DNA of 11,118 bases from an uncultured Bilophila sp. (GTDB lineage Bacteria; Desulfobacterota; Desulfovibrionia; Desulfovibrionales; Desulfovibrionaceae). The notes under the pieces are model-generated. The model saw only the letters and a program-made list of their open reading frames with translations. It was not told the origin of the DNA and did no database searches. Shown one piece after another: positions 1 through 7,713 of this stretch; the first letter of the stretch is position 1; each line of letters starts with the position of its first letter. The position numbers were made by a program, and so were the translations under genes. The DNA is taken from positions 1 through 11,118 of the forward strand of contig CAUHBW010000091.1 of NCBI GenBank assembly GCA_959604115.1, given 5' to 3'.

Positions 1-22
1 CGGTTCGGAACCGTTTCGTTTC
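1..22 (+). terminator. Probable terminator of an off-window plus-strand gene
   Basis: A short inverted repeat (CGGTT, loop CGG, AACCG) is followed at once by the T-rich run TTTCGTTTCT, the layout of a Rho-independent terminator read on the plus strand. The stem may be longer, because the window starts at its first base. It suggests that a plus-strand gene ends just left of the window, converging on the P-type ATPase. The 5-bp stem visible here is short, so confidence is limited. Confidence 0.4.
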
Positions 23-36
23 TCGGGCGTTATGCC

Positions 37-107
37 GGGGGTCGGGGGGCGGCTCGCCCCCCGGACAGGGTCAAGGGGCGGTAGCCCCTTGCCGCCGGAG
101 GCCTGTC
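37..107. repeat. GC-rich multi-hairpin intergenic element
   Basis: Three nested or adjacent inverted repeats can be read directly. Positions 43-51 and 55-63 pair perfectly (CGGGGGGCG, loop GCT, CGCCCCCCG). Positions 72-79 and 84-91 pair perfectly (CAAGGGGC, loop GGTA, GCCCCTTG). GACAGG at 64-69 pairs with CCTGTC at 102-107, enclosing the second hairpin. The element lies 10 bases past the stop codon of the ATPase gene and could help end its transcript or protect its 3' end. The segment ATGCC-GGGG-TC-GGGGGG-CG followed by a 3-base loop and CGCCCCCC recurs at the right edge of the window, so it looks like a dispersed intergenic repeat. Confidence 0.65.
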
Positions 108-116
108 TTCAATTTC

Positions 117-2220
<2,104 letters not shown>

Positions 2221-2228
<8 letters not shown>

Positions 2229-2661
2229 GGTTTTCTTCTCCTTGCGGCGTGTTTTCAAAGCGTTGCGCGAGCGAATGGACTTCAAGGGAGTGGAAGCAGT
2301 CCGCGTCGCCGTGCCCGAAGCCGCAGGCCTCTTCGGCGCGGAGGATTTCCGCGATGCGGGTTTCGTCCTCGACGATGGTCGGGTCGGCGGCGAGGGAATC
2401 CTTCATCCACGCCAGCACCTCGCGGATGTTGGGGCGCGCGGAGTCCTCGGCCAGCCGGTAGTAGACCCAGCGGCCCCGCTTGTCGCTCTCGATGAGGCGG
2501 GCCTGCCGCAGGATGGACAGGTGTTTCGAGGTGGTGGACGGCGCCAGATCGAGGAAAGCCGTCACCTGACACACGCACAGGCTGCGGTTTCGCAGCGCCA
2601 TCAGGATGCGTATCCGGTTTTCGTCCGCGAGCGCGCGGCAGGTCGTCAGGAAGTCGAACAT
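2221..2661 (-). CDS. ArsR/SmtB-family metal-sensing repressor
   Basis: Small winged-helix DNA-binding repressor of 146 residues, first gene of the metal-efflux operon. The helix-turn-helix (about 33-57, with STTSKHLSILRQARLI) and the wing (RGRWVYYRL, 62-70) are typical. The alpha-3 region reads SLCVCQV with Cys29 and Cys31, matching the CVC metal site of ArsR and CadC; Cys8 near the N-terminus could add a ligand. The tail is rich in potential ligands: Cys113, His117, Asp121, Cys122, His124 and His129. The family binds operator DNA without metal and releases it when As(III), Cd, Pb or Zn binds. The ATG at 2661 has AAAGGAGC just upstream; a frame open 50 codons further has no ribosome site and crosses the promoter. 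The gene stops 8 bases inside the ATPase gene, so the two form one autoregulated unit. The inducing metal is uncertain, because the CVC site suits both arsenite and Cd/Pb sensors while the partner pump suggests Cd/Zn/Pb. Confidence 0.92.
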
Positions 2662-2721
2662 GGTTGCTCCTTTGGAGAGACGGACTGATGAAGCTTGAGA
2701 GGAACAGTATGTCTCTCTTAA

Positions 2722-2737
2722 TTCGTTGATCAACGAA
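2722..2737. promoter_or_regulatory. Likely ArsR-family operator palindrome
   Basis: TTCGTTGATCAACGAA is a perfect 16-base inverted repeat. Its centre (TTGATCAA) resembles the AT-rich half-sites bound by ArsR/SmtB proteins. It overlaps the -10 box at 2735-2740 and covers the predicted transcription start, so a bound repressor would block RNA polymerase. The repressor gene starts 61 bases downstream on the minus strand. Confidence 0.8.
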
Positions 2738-2763
2738 ATATGATGTATGATGAACGTTGTCAA
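2735..2763 (-). promoter_or_regulatory. Promoter of the repressor-ATPase operon
   Basis: Read on the minus strand, a perfect -35 hexamer TTGACA (2758-2763) is followed after 17 bases by TATTTC (2735-2740), a weak match to the -10 consensus. Spacing and location fit a housekeeping sigma-factor promoter about 75 bases upstream of the repressor start codon. The imperfect -10 is overlapped by the operator palindrome. Confidence 0.7.
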
Positions 2764-2826
2764 TAAGGCTACGGAAGAAATCCGGAGAAAGAGATTTTTC
2801 TCTTGTTTCATTTCCCTTCAACACCG

Positions 2827-2868
2827 TGAAAAACGGGCTGACCTTGAACAAGGCCGGCCCGTTTTTCA
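2827..2868. terminator. Bidirectional intrinsic terminator
   Basis: TGAAAAACGGGC (2827-2838) pairs perfectly with GCCCGTTTTTCA (2857-2868), giving a 12-bp stem with an A tract on one side and a T tract on the other. The enclosed segment can form a smaller hairpin (CCTT, AAGG). On the minus strand it lies 144 bases beyond the panF stop codon and before the metal-operon promoter, so it insulates the metal operon from panF transcription. Confidence 0.85.
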
Positions 2869-3011
2869 GAAAGAAACCCAAGGGATGGATAGGGAAGCCC
2901 CAGCTCAAGCCGAGTGGGGGCGATACGGACAAAAGTCTTTGGAGAGGGTGGGGAGGGAAACGCAGGGGGACTCCCCCCTTCTCCAGAACGTTTCCCCTTT
3001 CCCTCCCCAGC

Positions 3012-4502
3012 CTACTTCTCCCTTCCTCCCCAGAACAGCCGGATGACCGCGTCGGGGGCGGGGGCGCCGAGCTTCGCGCCGACGACGAAGGCGGCGAAGG
3101 CGACGGCGGCGGTGGGGACGATGGCGTGGATGCCGCCCATCGCGGGCTTGAGAAGGCTCAGGGCGAAGAAGCAGGCCACGCCCGCCACGATGGAGCACAC
3201 CGCGCCGGTGGCGTTGGCCTGTTTCCAGTACAGGCCGAGGATGATGGGCCAGAGAAAGACCGCTTCAAGGCCGCCGAAGGCGAAGAGGTTGATCCAGACG
3301 AGCAGGTCCGGCGGCTCGATGGCGGCGGCGAAGACGATCAGGCCGATGGCGGCGGTGCATCCGAGGCTCATGGCCTGAAGGCGCGAAGGCGTCAGACGGG
3401 CCGCGTCGCCCCTGAGCCCGTAGTGGATGTACAGATCCTTGATGATTGCCGCCGAAGCGAGGAGGAGCATGGAGTCCACCGTGGACATGATCGCCGCCAG
3501 CGGTCCGGCGATGAACACGCCCGCCCAGAACGGCGAGAGGAGCTTCATGATCAGCGTGGGCATGGCGAGATCCCCGGCGGGCAGGTCCGGGATGACCGCG
3601 CGGCCCAGCGTGCCCGCGAGGTGCACGCACAGGAGCAGGAACCCGATGATCAGCGTGCCCATGATCATGGCGTCGTGCATGGAGCGCGAATCCTTGTAGC
3701 CCATGCACTTCTGCGAAGTCTGCGGCAGGCCGAGGATGCCGAGGCCCACCAGCACCCAGAAGGACAGGATCATGGGCTGCGGCACCGCGTTCTTGGGACC
3801 GGTCGGGGTGATCAGGCCGGGATCGATGGCCTTGAGGCTGGCGACGCACTGTTCCATGCCGCCGCCCGCGTTCACCACGGCGACGAGCACCACCACCGAG
3901 GCGAAGACCATGACCATGCCCTGAATGGCGTCCGTGAGCACCACGGCCCGGAAGCCGCCCACGGCGGTGTACAGGATGACCGTGAACCCGAACAGCGCCA
4001 GCCCCACGGTGTAGGGATAGCCGGTCACGGCCTGAAAGAGCCGCGCCCCGCCGATGAACTGGGCCAACATCGCCGCCATGAAGAACACCAGCAGCGCCAG
4101 CGAGCAGAGAATGACCACCGCGTCGCTTTGGTAGCGGGCGCGCAGGAAGTCCGTCAGGGTCACGGATCGGGTCTTGCGGGCCCTGATCGCGAACCGCTTG
4201 CCGAGCACGCCGAGGGTCAGAAAAGTGGTCGGCACCTGAATCATGGCCAGCAGAACCCAGCTCAGCCCGAGCTTGTAGGCCACGCCGGGGCCGCCCACGA
4301 AGCTGCTCGCGCTGGTATAGCTGGCGATGATGGACATGGCGAGCACGAAGCCGCCCATCGAGCGGCCGCCGATGAAATATTCCTCGATGAATCCGCGCGA
4401 GTCCGTGGTTTTTCGGGATTGCCTGCGCGCCCAGAAGGCCGCGAGAAAGGAGAGCGCGAGATAGACGGCCACCGGGAGGATGGTGTTGAGCTGCTGCGGC
4501 AT
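3012..4502 (-). CDS. panF: Sodium/pantothenate symporter
   Basis: Inner-membrane transporter of 496 residues in the sodium:solute symporter family, predicted to bring pantothenate (precursor of coenzyme A) into the cell with Na+. Stretches match E. coli PanF closely: EYFIGGRSMGG (41-51), SASSFVGGPG (64-73), HLAGTLGRAVIPDLP in the middle, STVDS (340-344) followed by an AAIIKDLY segment, and FGGLEAVFLWP (409-419). The length fits the family (about 13 helices), and hydrophobic segments run throughout. The ATG at 4502 is preferred over an open extension of 101 codons because it overlaps the upstream yhdT-like stop as TGATG and has GGAGG eight bases upstream inside that gene. A yhdT-panF pair also occurs in enterobacteria, which supports the substrate call. 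The symporter family contains other specificities, but the motif agreement makes pantothenate the best reading. Confidence 0.92.
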   Translation of the reverse strand: MPQQLNTILPVAVYLALSFLAAFWARRQSRKTTDSRGFIEEYFIGGRSMGGFVLAMSIIASYTSASSFVGGPGVAYKLGLSWVLLAMIQVPTTFLTLGVLGKRFAIRARKTRSVTLTDFLRARYQSDAVVILCSLALLVFFMAAMLAQFIGGARLFQAVTGYPYTVGLALFGFTVILYTAVGGFRAVVLTDAIQGMVMVFASVVVLVAVVNAGGGMEQCVASLKAIDPGLITPTGPKNAVPQPMILSFWVLVGLGILGLPQTSQKCMGYKDSRSMHDAMIMGTLIIGFLLLCVHLAGTLGRAVIPDLPAGDLAMPTLIMKLLSPFWAGVFIAGPLAAIMSTVDSMLLLASAAIIKDLYIHYGLRGDAARLTPSRLQAMSLGCTAAIGLIVFAAAIEPPDLLVWINLFAFGGLEAVFLWPIILGLYWKQANATGAVCSIVAGVACFFALSLLKPAMGGIHAIVPTAAVAFAAFVVGAKLGAPAPDAVIRLFWGGREK

Positions 4503-4828
4503 CAGAAGGCCTCCGGGTGGCGTTCGTCGGTGACTTCCAGCTTGCCGGAGTCGGGCGTCTCCTCGTCTTCGTCGAGGGGGATGTCCTTGAAGAACCGGCG
4601 GACCATGAACCAGAGGAGCAGCGACAGCAGCGGATAGCCCGCGATGCAACTGTAGAAGAACCATGCGGGCAGCCCGAAAACGTAGTCGTAGGCTTCGGGA
4701 TCGCCGTCGCCCATGCCGTAGGCGCACACGTACCACCACACGAAATACAGCCCGTAGGCCCCGAGGGTCAGCAGGGCCTCGCGGTTGGCCTGCGCATAGC
4801 GCCAATCCTGCTTGAAAGACGTGTTCAT
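4502..4828 (-). CDS. yhdT: YhdT-type small membrane protein (DUF997)
   Basis: Protein of 108 residues with two membrane helices (about 18-37 and 53-75). Between them lies a short loop with AYDYVFGLPAWFF, and after them the acidic cytoplasmic tail motif KDIPLDEDEE (81-90), which resembles the KFIYRDIPLEDDD ending of E. coli YhdT. The protein's role is unknown; it is regularly encoded just upstream of panF and may be an accessory of the symporter. Its TGA shares one base with the panF ATG, which points to translational coupling. The ATG at 4828 gives the family length, but no clear Shine-Dalgarno sequence precedes it. Only 26 bases separate it from the T tract of the preceding terminator, so its promoter is not obvious and may depend on read-through from the beta-lactamase gene. 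Confidence 0.85.
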   Translation of the reverse strand: MNTSFKQDWRYAQANREALLTLGAYGLYFVWWYVCAYGMGDGDPEAYDYVFGLPAWFFYSCIAGYPLLSLLLWFMVRRFFKDIPLDEDEETPDSGKLEVTDERHPEAF

Positions 4829-4854
4829 GTTTGTTGCGGAGGGTTGAGGTGGGG

Positions 4855-4899
4855 AAAAAAGGGGGAACGCCGTCCGAGCCGGAAGCGGCGCGGACGGCG
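4855..4899 (-). terminator. Intrinsic terminator after the beta-lactamase gene
   Basis: CGCCGTCCG (4868-4876) pairs perfectly with CGGACGGCG (4891-4899), and the loop contains a second small stem (GCCG/CGGC). On the minus strand the stem is followed by TTCCCCC and six T residues (complement of 4855-4860). It starts 37 bases past the beta-lactamase stop codon. The T tract is set back by seven bases, so termination may be partial. Confidence 0.65.
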
Positions 4900-4935
4900 G
4901 AACCTGCCGTAGCTTTTGAAGGTGATCGGAAGGCG

Positions 4936-5736
4936 TCAGGGCAGGACGCAAAGTTCCTTGAGCGCGGCCTCGGCGATGTGCCTGGCCTGCGCGCCCGTGG
5001 CGCCGTCGGGCCCCTCGATGTTCACGGCGAAGAAGCGGCGGTTGCCGCCGACGTCCGCGCAGCCGACGAACCAGCCGATGATCCAGCGGTCGGCGTCGTC
5101 CGTGCCGGAACCCGTCTTGCCCATGAACCAGACGTTCGCGTCGCGGGACAGGGTGAGGTTCCGCTTGATGATGTCCACGTCCCCGGCCGCGAAGGGCAGG
5201 GAGCCTGTGTAGAGGGCGTGGAGAAGATCAACCTGCTCGCGCGGGGAAATCTTGAGGGAGGACTGGAGCCAGAATCGGGACAGGCCACCGGAAATGTCGC
5301 GGTTGCCGTAGCCGATGCGGTCCAGCGCCAGCTGCATCCGCCGTTCGCCGATGCCCGTTGCGACGCGCCGGAAATACCAGACCACCGAGTTGCGCATGGC
5401 CGAGGCCAGCGTCTGGTCGCGGTTCCACGCCTCGACGGAGGAGGGCTTGCCGTCCCACCGCATCAGCGTCTTGGCGTCGTCCCGGTCGAGGACGCCCACG
5501 TCCAGCCCGATGAGGGCGTGAAAAATCTTGAAGGTCGAGCAGGGCGTCCGGCGTATCTCGCTTTGCGCCTTGTCGACCACGGTGTAGCGGTCCGCGCCTT
5601 CATCGTACAGGACGAACGTGCCGGTGAACCCGTCGAACAGGCTGTTCAGGTCGTCCCGTTCGACCAGTTCCGAGGCACGCGCGCCGGAGACGGACAGAAA
5701 CAGACACAGCAGGGCCGTCAGAATGCAGCGTTTCAT
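4936..5736 (-). CDS. Class D (OXA-type) serine beta-lactamase
   Basis: Exported enzyme of 266 residues predicted to hydrolyse penicillin-type beta-lactams in the periplasm. A signal peptide (MKRC, hydrophobic stretch to about residue 16, then SGARAS) precedes the mature domain. The class D signatures are all present: STFK (67-70; Ser67 nucleophile, Lys70 the residue carboxylated in this class), SVV (117-119, the SxV element), YGN (143-145), FWLQSSLKIS with Trp156 (equivalent of the conserved OXA Trp154), KTG (207-209) and GWFVG (221-225). The length is normal and the frame unbroken, so the enzyme should be active; its spectrum cannot be read from sequence alone. The start at 5736 has AAGGAAC upstream and directly precedes the signal peptide; a 67-codon extension crosses the neighbouring gene and is rejected. 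No regulator such as BlaR/BlaI is adjacent. It lies downstream of the DsrE-like gene with its own terminator. No insertion sequence or integron feature flanks it, so it looks like an intrinsic chromosomal gene. Confidence 0.93.
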   Translation of the reverse strand: MKRCILTALLCLFLSVSGARASELVERDDLNSLFDGFTGTFVLYDEGADRYTVVDKAQSEIRRTPCSTFKIFHALIGLDVGVLDRDDAKTLMRWDGKPSSVEAWNRDQTLASAMRNSVVWYFRRVATGIGERRMQLALDRIGYGNRDISGGLSRFWLQSSLKISPREQVDLLHALYTGSLPFAAGDVDIIKRNLTLSRDANVWFMGKTGSGTDDADRWIIGWFVGCADVGGNRRFFAVNIEGPDGATGAQARHIAEAALKELCVLP

Positions 5737-5744
5737 CTTTGTTC

Positions 5745-5782
5745 CTTCGCGGGGAAGCGCGAAGAAGGGAGCCGCGGCTCCC
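5745..5782 (-). promoter_or_regulatory. Tandem hairpins in the beta-lactamase leader
   Basis: Two perfect inverted repeats lie back to back in the 71-base gap between the DsrE-like stop and the beta-lactamase start. Positions 5767-5782 read GGGAGC-CGCG-GCTCCC, followed on the minus strand by TTCTTC, which resembles a weak terminator for the upstream gene. Positions 5745-5764 pair CTTCGCG with CGCGAAG over a 6-base loop; the arm nearest the gene shares three bases with the AAGGAA ribosome site (5742-5747). The pair could limit read-through and ribosome access to the beta-lactamase message. The function is inferred. Confidence 0.55.
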
Positions 5783-5807
5783 CTCTCCGACGGAAAACGG
5801 ACCGTCA

Positions 5808-6155
5808 TCACGGCTTGATGTAGGCGAAGCCCTCGCGCTGGAGGCGGACGATCTCGACGACGCCCGCGGGCACGACTTCGGCGCAGGGAAGCAGGTCTTC
5901 CTTGGCGAGCGGAACTTTCTTCATGGCGTTGGCGCACACGCGGAAGGAAACCCCAGCCTGGGCCAGTTTCTCGATGGCTTCGGTCTGGGCGTTGTCCTTC
6001 CGGGCGAGGAACCGGGCGGCTCCGCCGTTGGCGAGCAGGACGACCTTGCAGGCTTCGCCGTTCAGGGCGGCGAGATAGTTGTTGATGTTGCCGAGGGCCA
6101 TTACGAAGCGGGATTCCTCGGGCAGGTCCACATGCACCAGCAGATCATAATTCAT
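5808..6155 (-). CDS. DsrE-superfamily protein
   Basis: Small soluble protein of 115 residues of the DsrE-like fold (COG1416-type). It opens with a beta strand (YDLLVHVD), followed by a helix with ALGNINNYLAAL, then the strand CKVVLLANGGAARF (36-49). The conserved Cys74 lies in VSFRVCANAMKK, and the family ending is GVVEIVRLQREGFAYIKP (98-115). DsrE-fold proteins handle persulfide sulfur or act as small oligomeric proteins. This one is far from any dsr or tus gene in the window, so a role in sulfur relay is possible but not shown. The ATG at 6155 has a strong AAAGGAGAC site. It is the first gene of the minus-strand block, with the beta-lactamase 71 bases downstream behind a hairpin. A divergent ClC gene lies 172 bases upstream. 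Confidence 0.85.
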   Translation of the reverse strand: MNYDLLVHVDLPEESRFVMALGNINNYLAALNGEACKVVLLANGGAARFLARKDNAQTEAIEKLAQAGVSFRVCANAMKKVPLAKEDLLPCAEVVPAGVVEIVRLQREGFAYIKP

Positions 6156-6327
6156 GGTTGTCTCCTTTCAGGCGAAAGCCTGTCTGGTGTTCGATGACGC
6201 TATCCAGAAGTACGGAATATTCATCCGCAAGGCAATATGGAATAAATAGTTCCAATGAGAGGAGGCTTCCCTCATGATAGAGCCGTGTCCCATTCCGTAA
6301 GAGCGTGTTGGAAAAAGGAGTTTGCCT
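6156..6327. other. Divergent intergenic region, DsrE-like gene and ClC gene
   Basis: This 172-base gap must hold the start signals for both flanking genes. Its middle (about 6200-6255) is clearly more AT-rich than the surroundings. It contains the palindrome GAATATTC and an inverted GGAA-TTCC pair around 6240-6254. No pair of -35 and -10 boxes is good enough to name on either strand. Confidence 0.5.
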
Positions 6328-7644
6328 ATGCCCAGTCCTCTTGCTCCCGAAACGGCCCGATCGTCCCTGCCCGTCATGGCGATTCGGGGTGCGGCCGTCG
6401 GGCTTTGCGCCGGAGGCGTGGTCGGGTTGCTGCGCCTGTCCCACGACCGTGCGGCGTCCCGTCTGGCCCTCTGGCTGGACGGCTGGCGAGAGGCGCTGTG
6501 GATCGTACCCCTCTGGTTCGCCGTGCTCGTCGCCCTGGCCCTGATCATCCGGCGCATCGTCCGGGAAACGCCGATGATCAGCGGTTCGGGCATTCCGCAG
6601 ACCGAGCTGGCGCTGGCCGGGCGTCTTTCGTTCGTCTGGTGGCGGGTGTTGCTGGCGAAGTTCACGGGGAGCTGGCTGGCGCTTTTCGGCGGGCTGGCCC
6701 TCGGACGGGAAGGCCCGAGCATTCAGATGGGCGGGGCCGTGGGCGCGGGATTCCACACCTTCTGGCACCCGTCCGAACCGGAGGCGAAGCCGTCCCTCGC
6801 GGCGAGCCCCTATCTCGTCGGCGGGGCCGTCGCCGGTCTTGCGGCGGCGTTCGGCGCGCCGATCGCGGGAGTCCTGTTCGCGTTCGAGGAAATGAGGTGC
6901 GACCGGACCCTCCCGCTGCTCGTGGCCGCCTGCGCGGCCTCTCTCGGGGCGCACGTGATGGTCCGGGGCGTGTTCGGCATGGGACGCATCCTGCCTTTTG
7001 CGGATTTTTCGGCTCCGGCCCTGTCCTCGTACTGGATCGTGGCGCTGGAAGGCGTCGCCCTCGGGGTTCTCGGCGTGGGGTACAACCGCACGCTGTTGTG
7101 GCTCCACGACGCCGAAGCCCGGCAGACGCTCGTCCCGGATCGCTGGCGGGCGCTTCCGCCGCTGCTGTGCGCCGGAATCCTCGCGCTGTTCGCGCCGCAG
7201 GTCATCGGCGGGGGCGAGAGCCTGATCATCGCCGTCGGCGAGCACGGCGCGGCGCTCGGCATGCTGGTGACGCTGCTCGTCCTCAAATACCTGTTCGCCC
7301 AGTACAGCACCGTCGCGGCCATTCCGGGCGGCCTGCTCATGCCCATACTGTGCCTCGGCGCGTTGTGGGGCCGGGTATGGGCGGATCTGCCCGTCGCCGC
7401 GCTGGCGGCGCACGGCCTTTCGGCGCCCGACGCGGCGCAGTCCTACGTGCTGTTCGGCATGGCGGGCTATTTCGCGGCCACGGTGCGCGCCCCGCTCACC
7501 GGCATCATGCTGGTGATGGAGATGTCCGGCGCGTACGCCTGCCTTCCCGGCAGCCTGCTGGCCGGGCTCGTCGCCTGCCGCGTCGCGGACGCCCTGCGTT
7601 GCCCGCCCGTCTACGATTCGCTGAAAGCGCGCATCCGTTCCTGA
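6328..7644 (+). CDS. ClC-type chloride/proton antiporter
   Basis: Inner-membrane protein of 438 residues of the voltage-gated chloride channel family. Anion-binding signatures are GSGIPQ (86-91, Ser87 matching Ser107 of E. coli ClcA), GREGPSIQ (126-133, gating Glu128 matching Glu148) and a Tyr near the C-terminus (Tyr429 in PPVYDSL, matching Tyr445). The internal proton-pathway glutamate is kept in FAFEEMR (Glu188, matching Glu203), so it should exchange Cl- for H+ rather than act as a passive channel. The usual GIFAP segment is replaced by GGLLMP (335-340), which is unusual. No C-terminal CBS domains are present. In bacteria such proteins support acid resistance or anion balance. The ATG at 6328 is preferred to the TTG at 6322 because the AGGAG site (6316-6320) is seven bases from the ATG but only one from the TTG. 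The gene is transcribed away from the DsrE-like gene. Confidence 0.9.
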   Translation: MPSPLAPETARSSLPVMAIRGAAVGLCAGGVVGLLRLSHDRAASRLALWLDGWREALWIVPLWFAVLVALALIIRRIVRETPMISGSGIPQTELALAGRLSFVWWRVLLAKFTGSWLALFGGLALGREGPSIQMGGAVGAGFHTFWHPSEPEAKPSLAASPYLVGGAVAGLAAAFGAPIAGVLFAFEEMRCDRTLPLLVAACAASLGAHVMVRGVFGMGRILPFADFSAPALSSYWIVALEGVALGVLGVGYNRTLLWLHDAEARQTLVPDRWRALPPLLCAGILALFAPQVIGGGESLIIAVGEHGAALGMLVTLLVLKYLFAQYSTVAAIPGGLLMPILCLGALWGRVWADLPVAALAAHGLSAPDAAQSYVLFGMAGYFAATVRAPLTGIMLVMEMSGAYACLPGSLLAGLVACRVADALRCPPVYDSLKARIRS

Positions 7645-7652
7645 ACCGGAGC

Positions 7653-7680
7653 TTGCCCTTCCTGAAAATCCGCTTATGGT
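7653..7680 (+). promoter_or_regulatory. Candidate promoter of the YgjP-type gene
   Basis: TTGCCC (7653-7658) and TATGGT (7675-7680) are separated by 16 bases; each matches four of six consensus bases. The site lies between the ClC stop codon and the GTG start of the metallopeptidase gene, so that gene need not depend on read-through. The match is modest. Confidence 0.4.
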
Positions 7681-7713
7681 ACTCTTTTTCCTTTTACTTC
7701 AAAGGAGTGTTCC

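Larger units (their letters stand above)
2662..3011. other. 350-base intergenic region between panF and the repressor gene
   Basis: This gap holds the metal-operon promoter and operator (2722-2763), the bidirectional terminator (2827-2868), a hairpin at 2897-2921 (GCCCC paired with GGGGC), and a larger structure at 2955-2996. In the last, GGGAAACG (2955-2962) pairs with CGTTTCCC (2989-2996) around an inner GGGGG-ACT-CCCCC hairpin (2965-2977). The last structure sits close to the panF stop codon and may shape the 3' end of its transcript, but no T tract follows it. No open frame in the gap looks coding. Confidence 0.7.

Noticed and set aside
2662..2811. 50-residue N-terminal extension of the ArsR-family repressor
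   Set aside because: It would be translated through the promoter and operator, and the ATG at 2661 has an excellent ribosome site.
2757..4637. Long plus-strand open frame across panF
   Set aside because: It is antisense to panF, crosses the terminator at 2827-2868, and its translation is dominated by His, Asp, Glu and Arg with no domain.
4831..5823. Plus-strand open frame over the beta-lactamase gene
   Set aside because: It is antisense to a complete class D beta-lactamase, has no ribosome site and shows no family resemblance.
6322..6327. TTG start for the ClC gene two codons earlier
   Set aside because: The AGGAG site would be only one base away; the ATG at 6328 has normal spacing.
6145..7413. 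Minus-strand open frame over the ClC gene
   Set aside because: It is a complementary-strand shadow rich in Arg, Gln and Glu; the ClC motifs lie on the plus strand.
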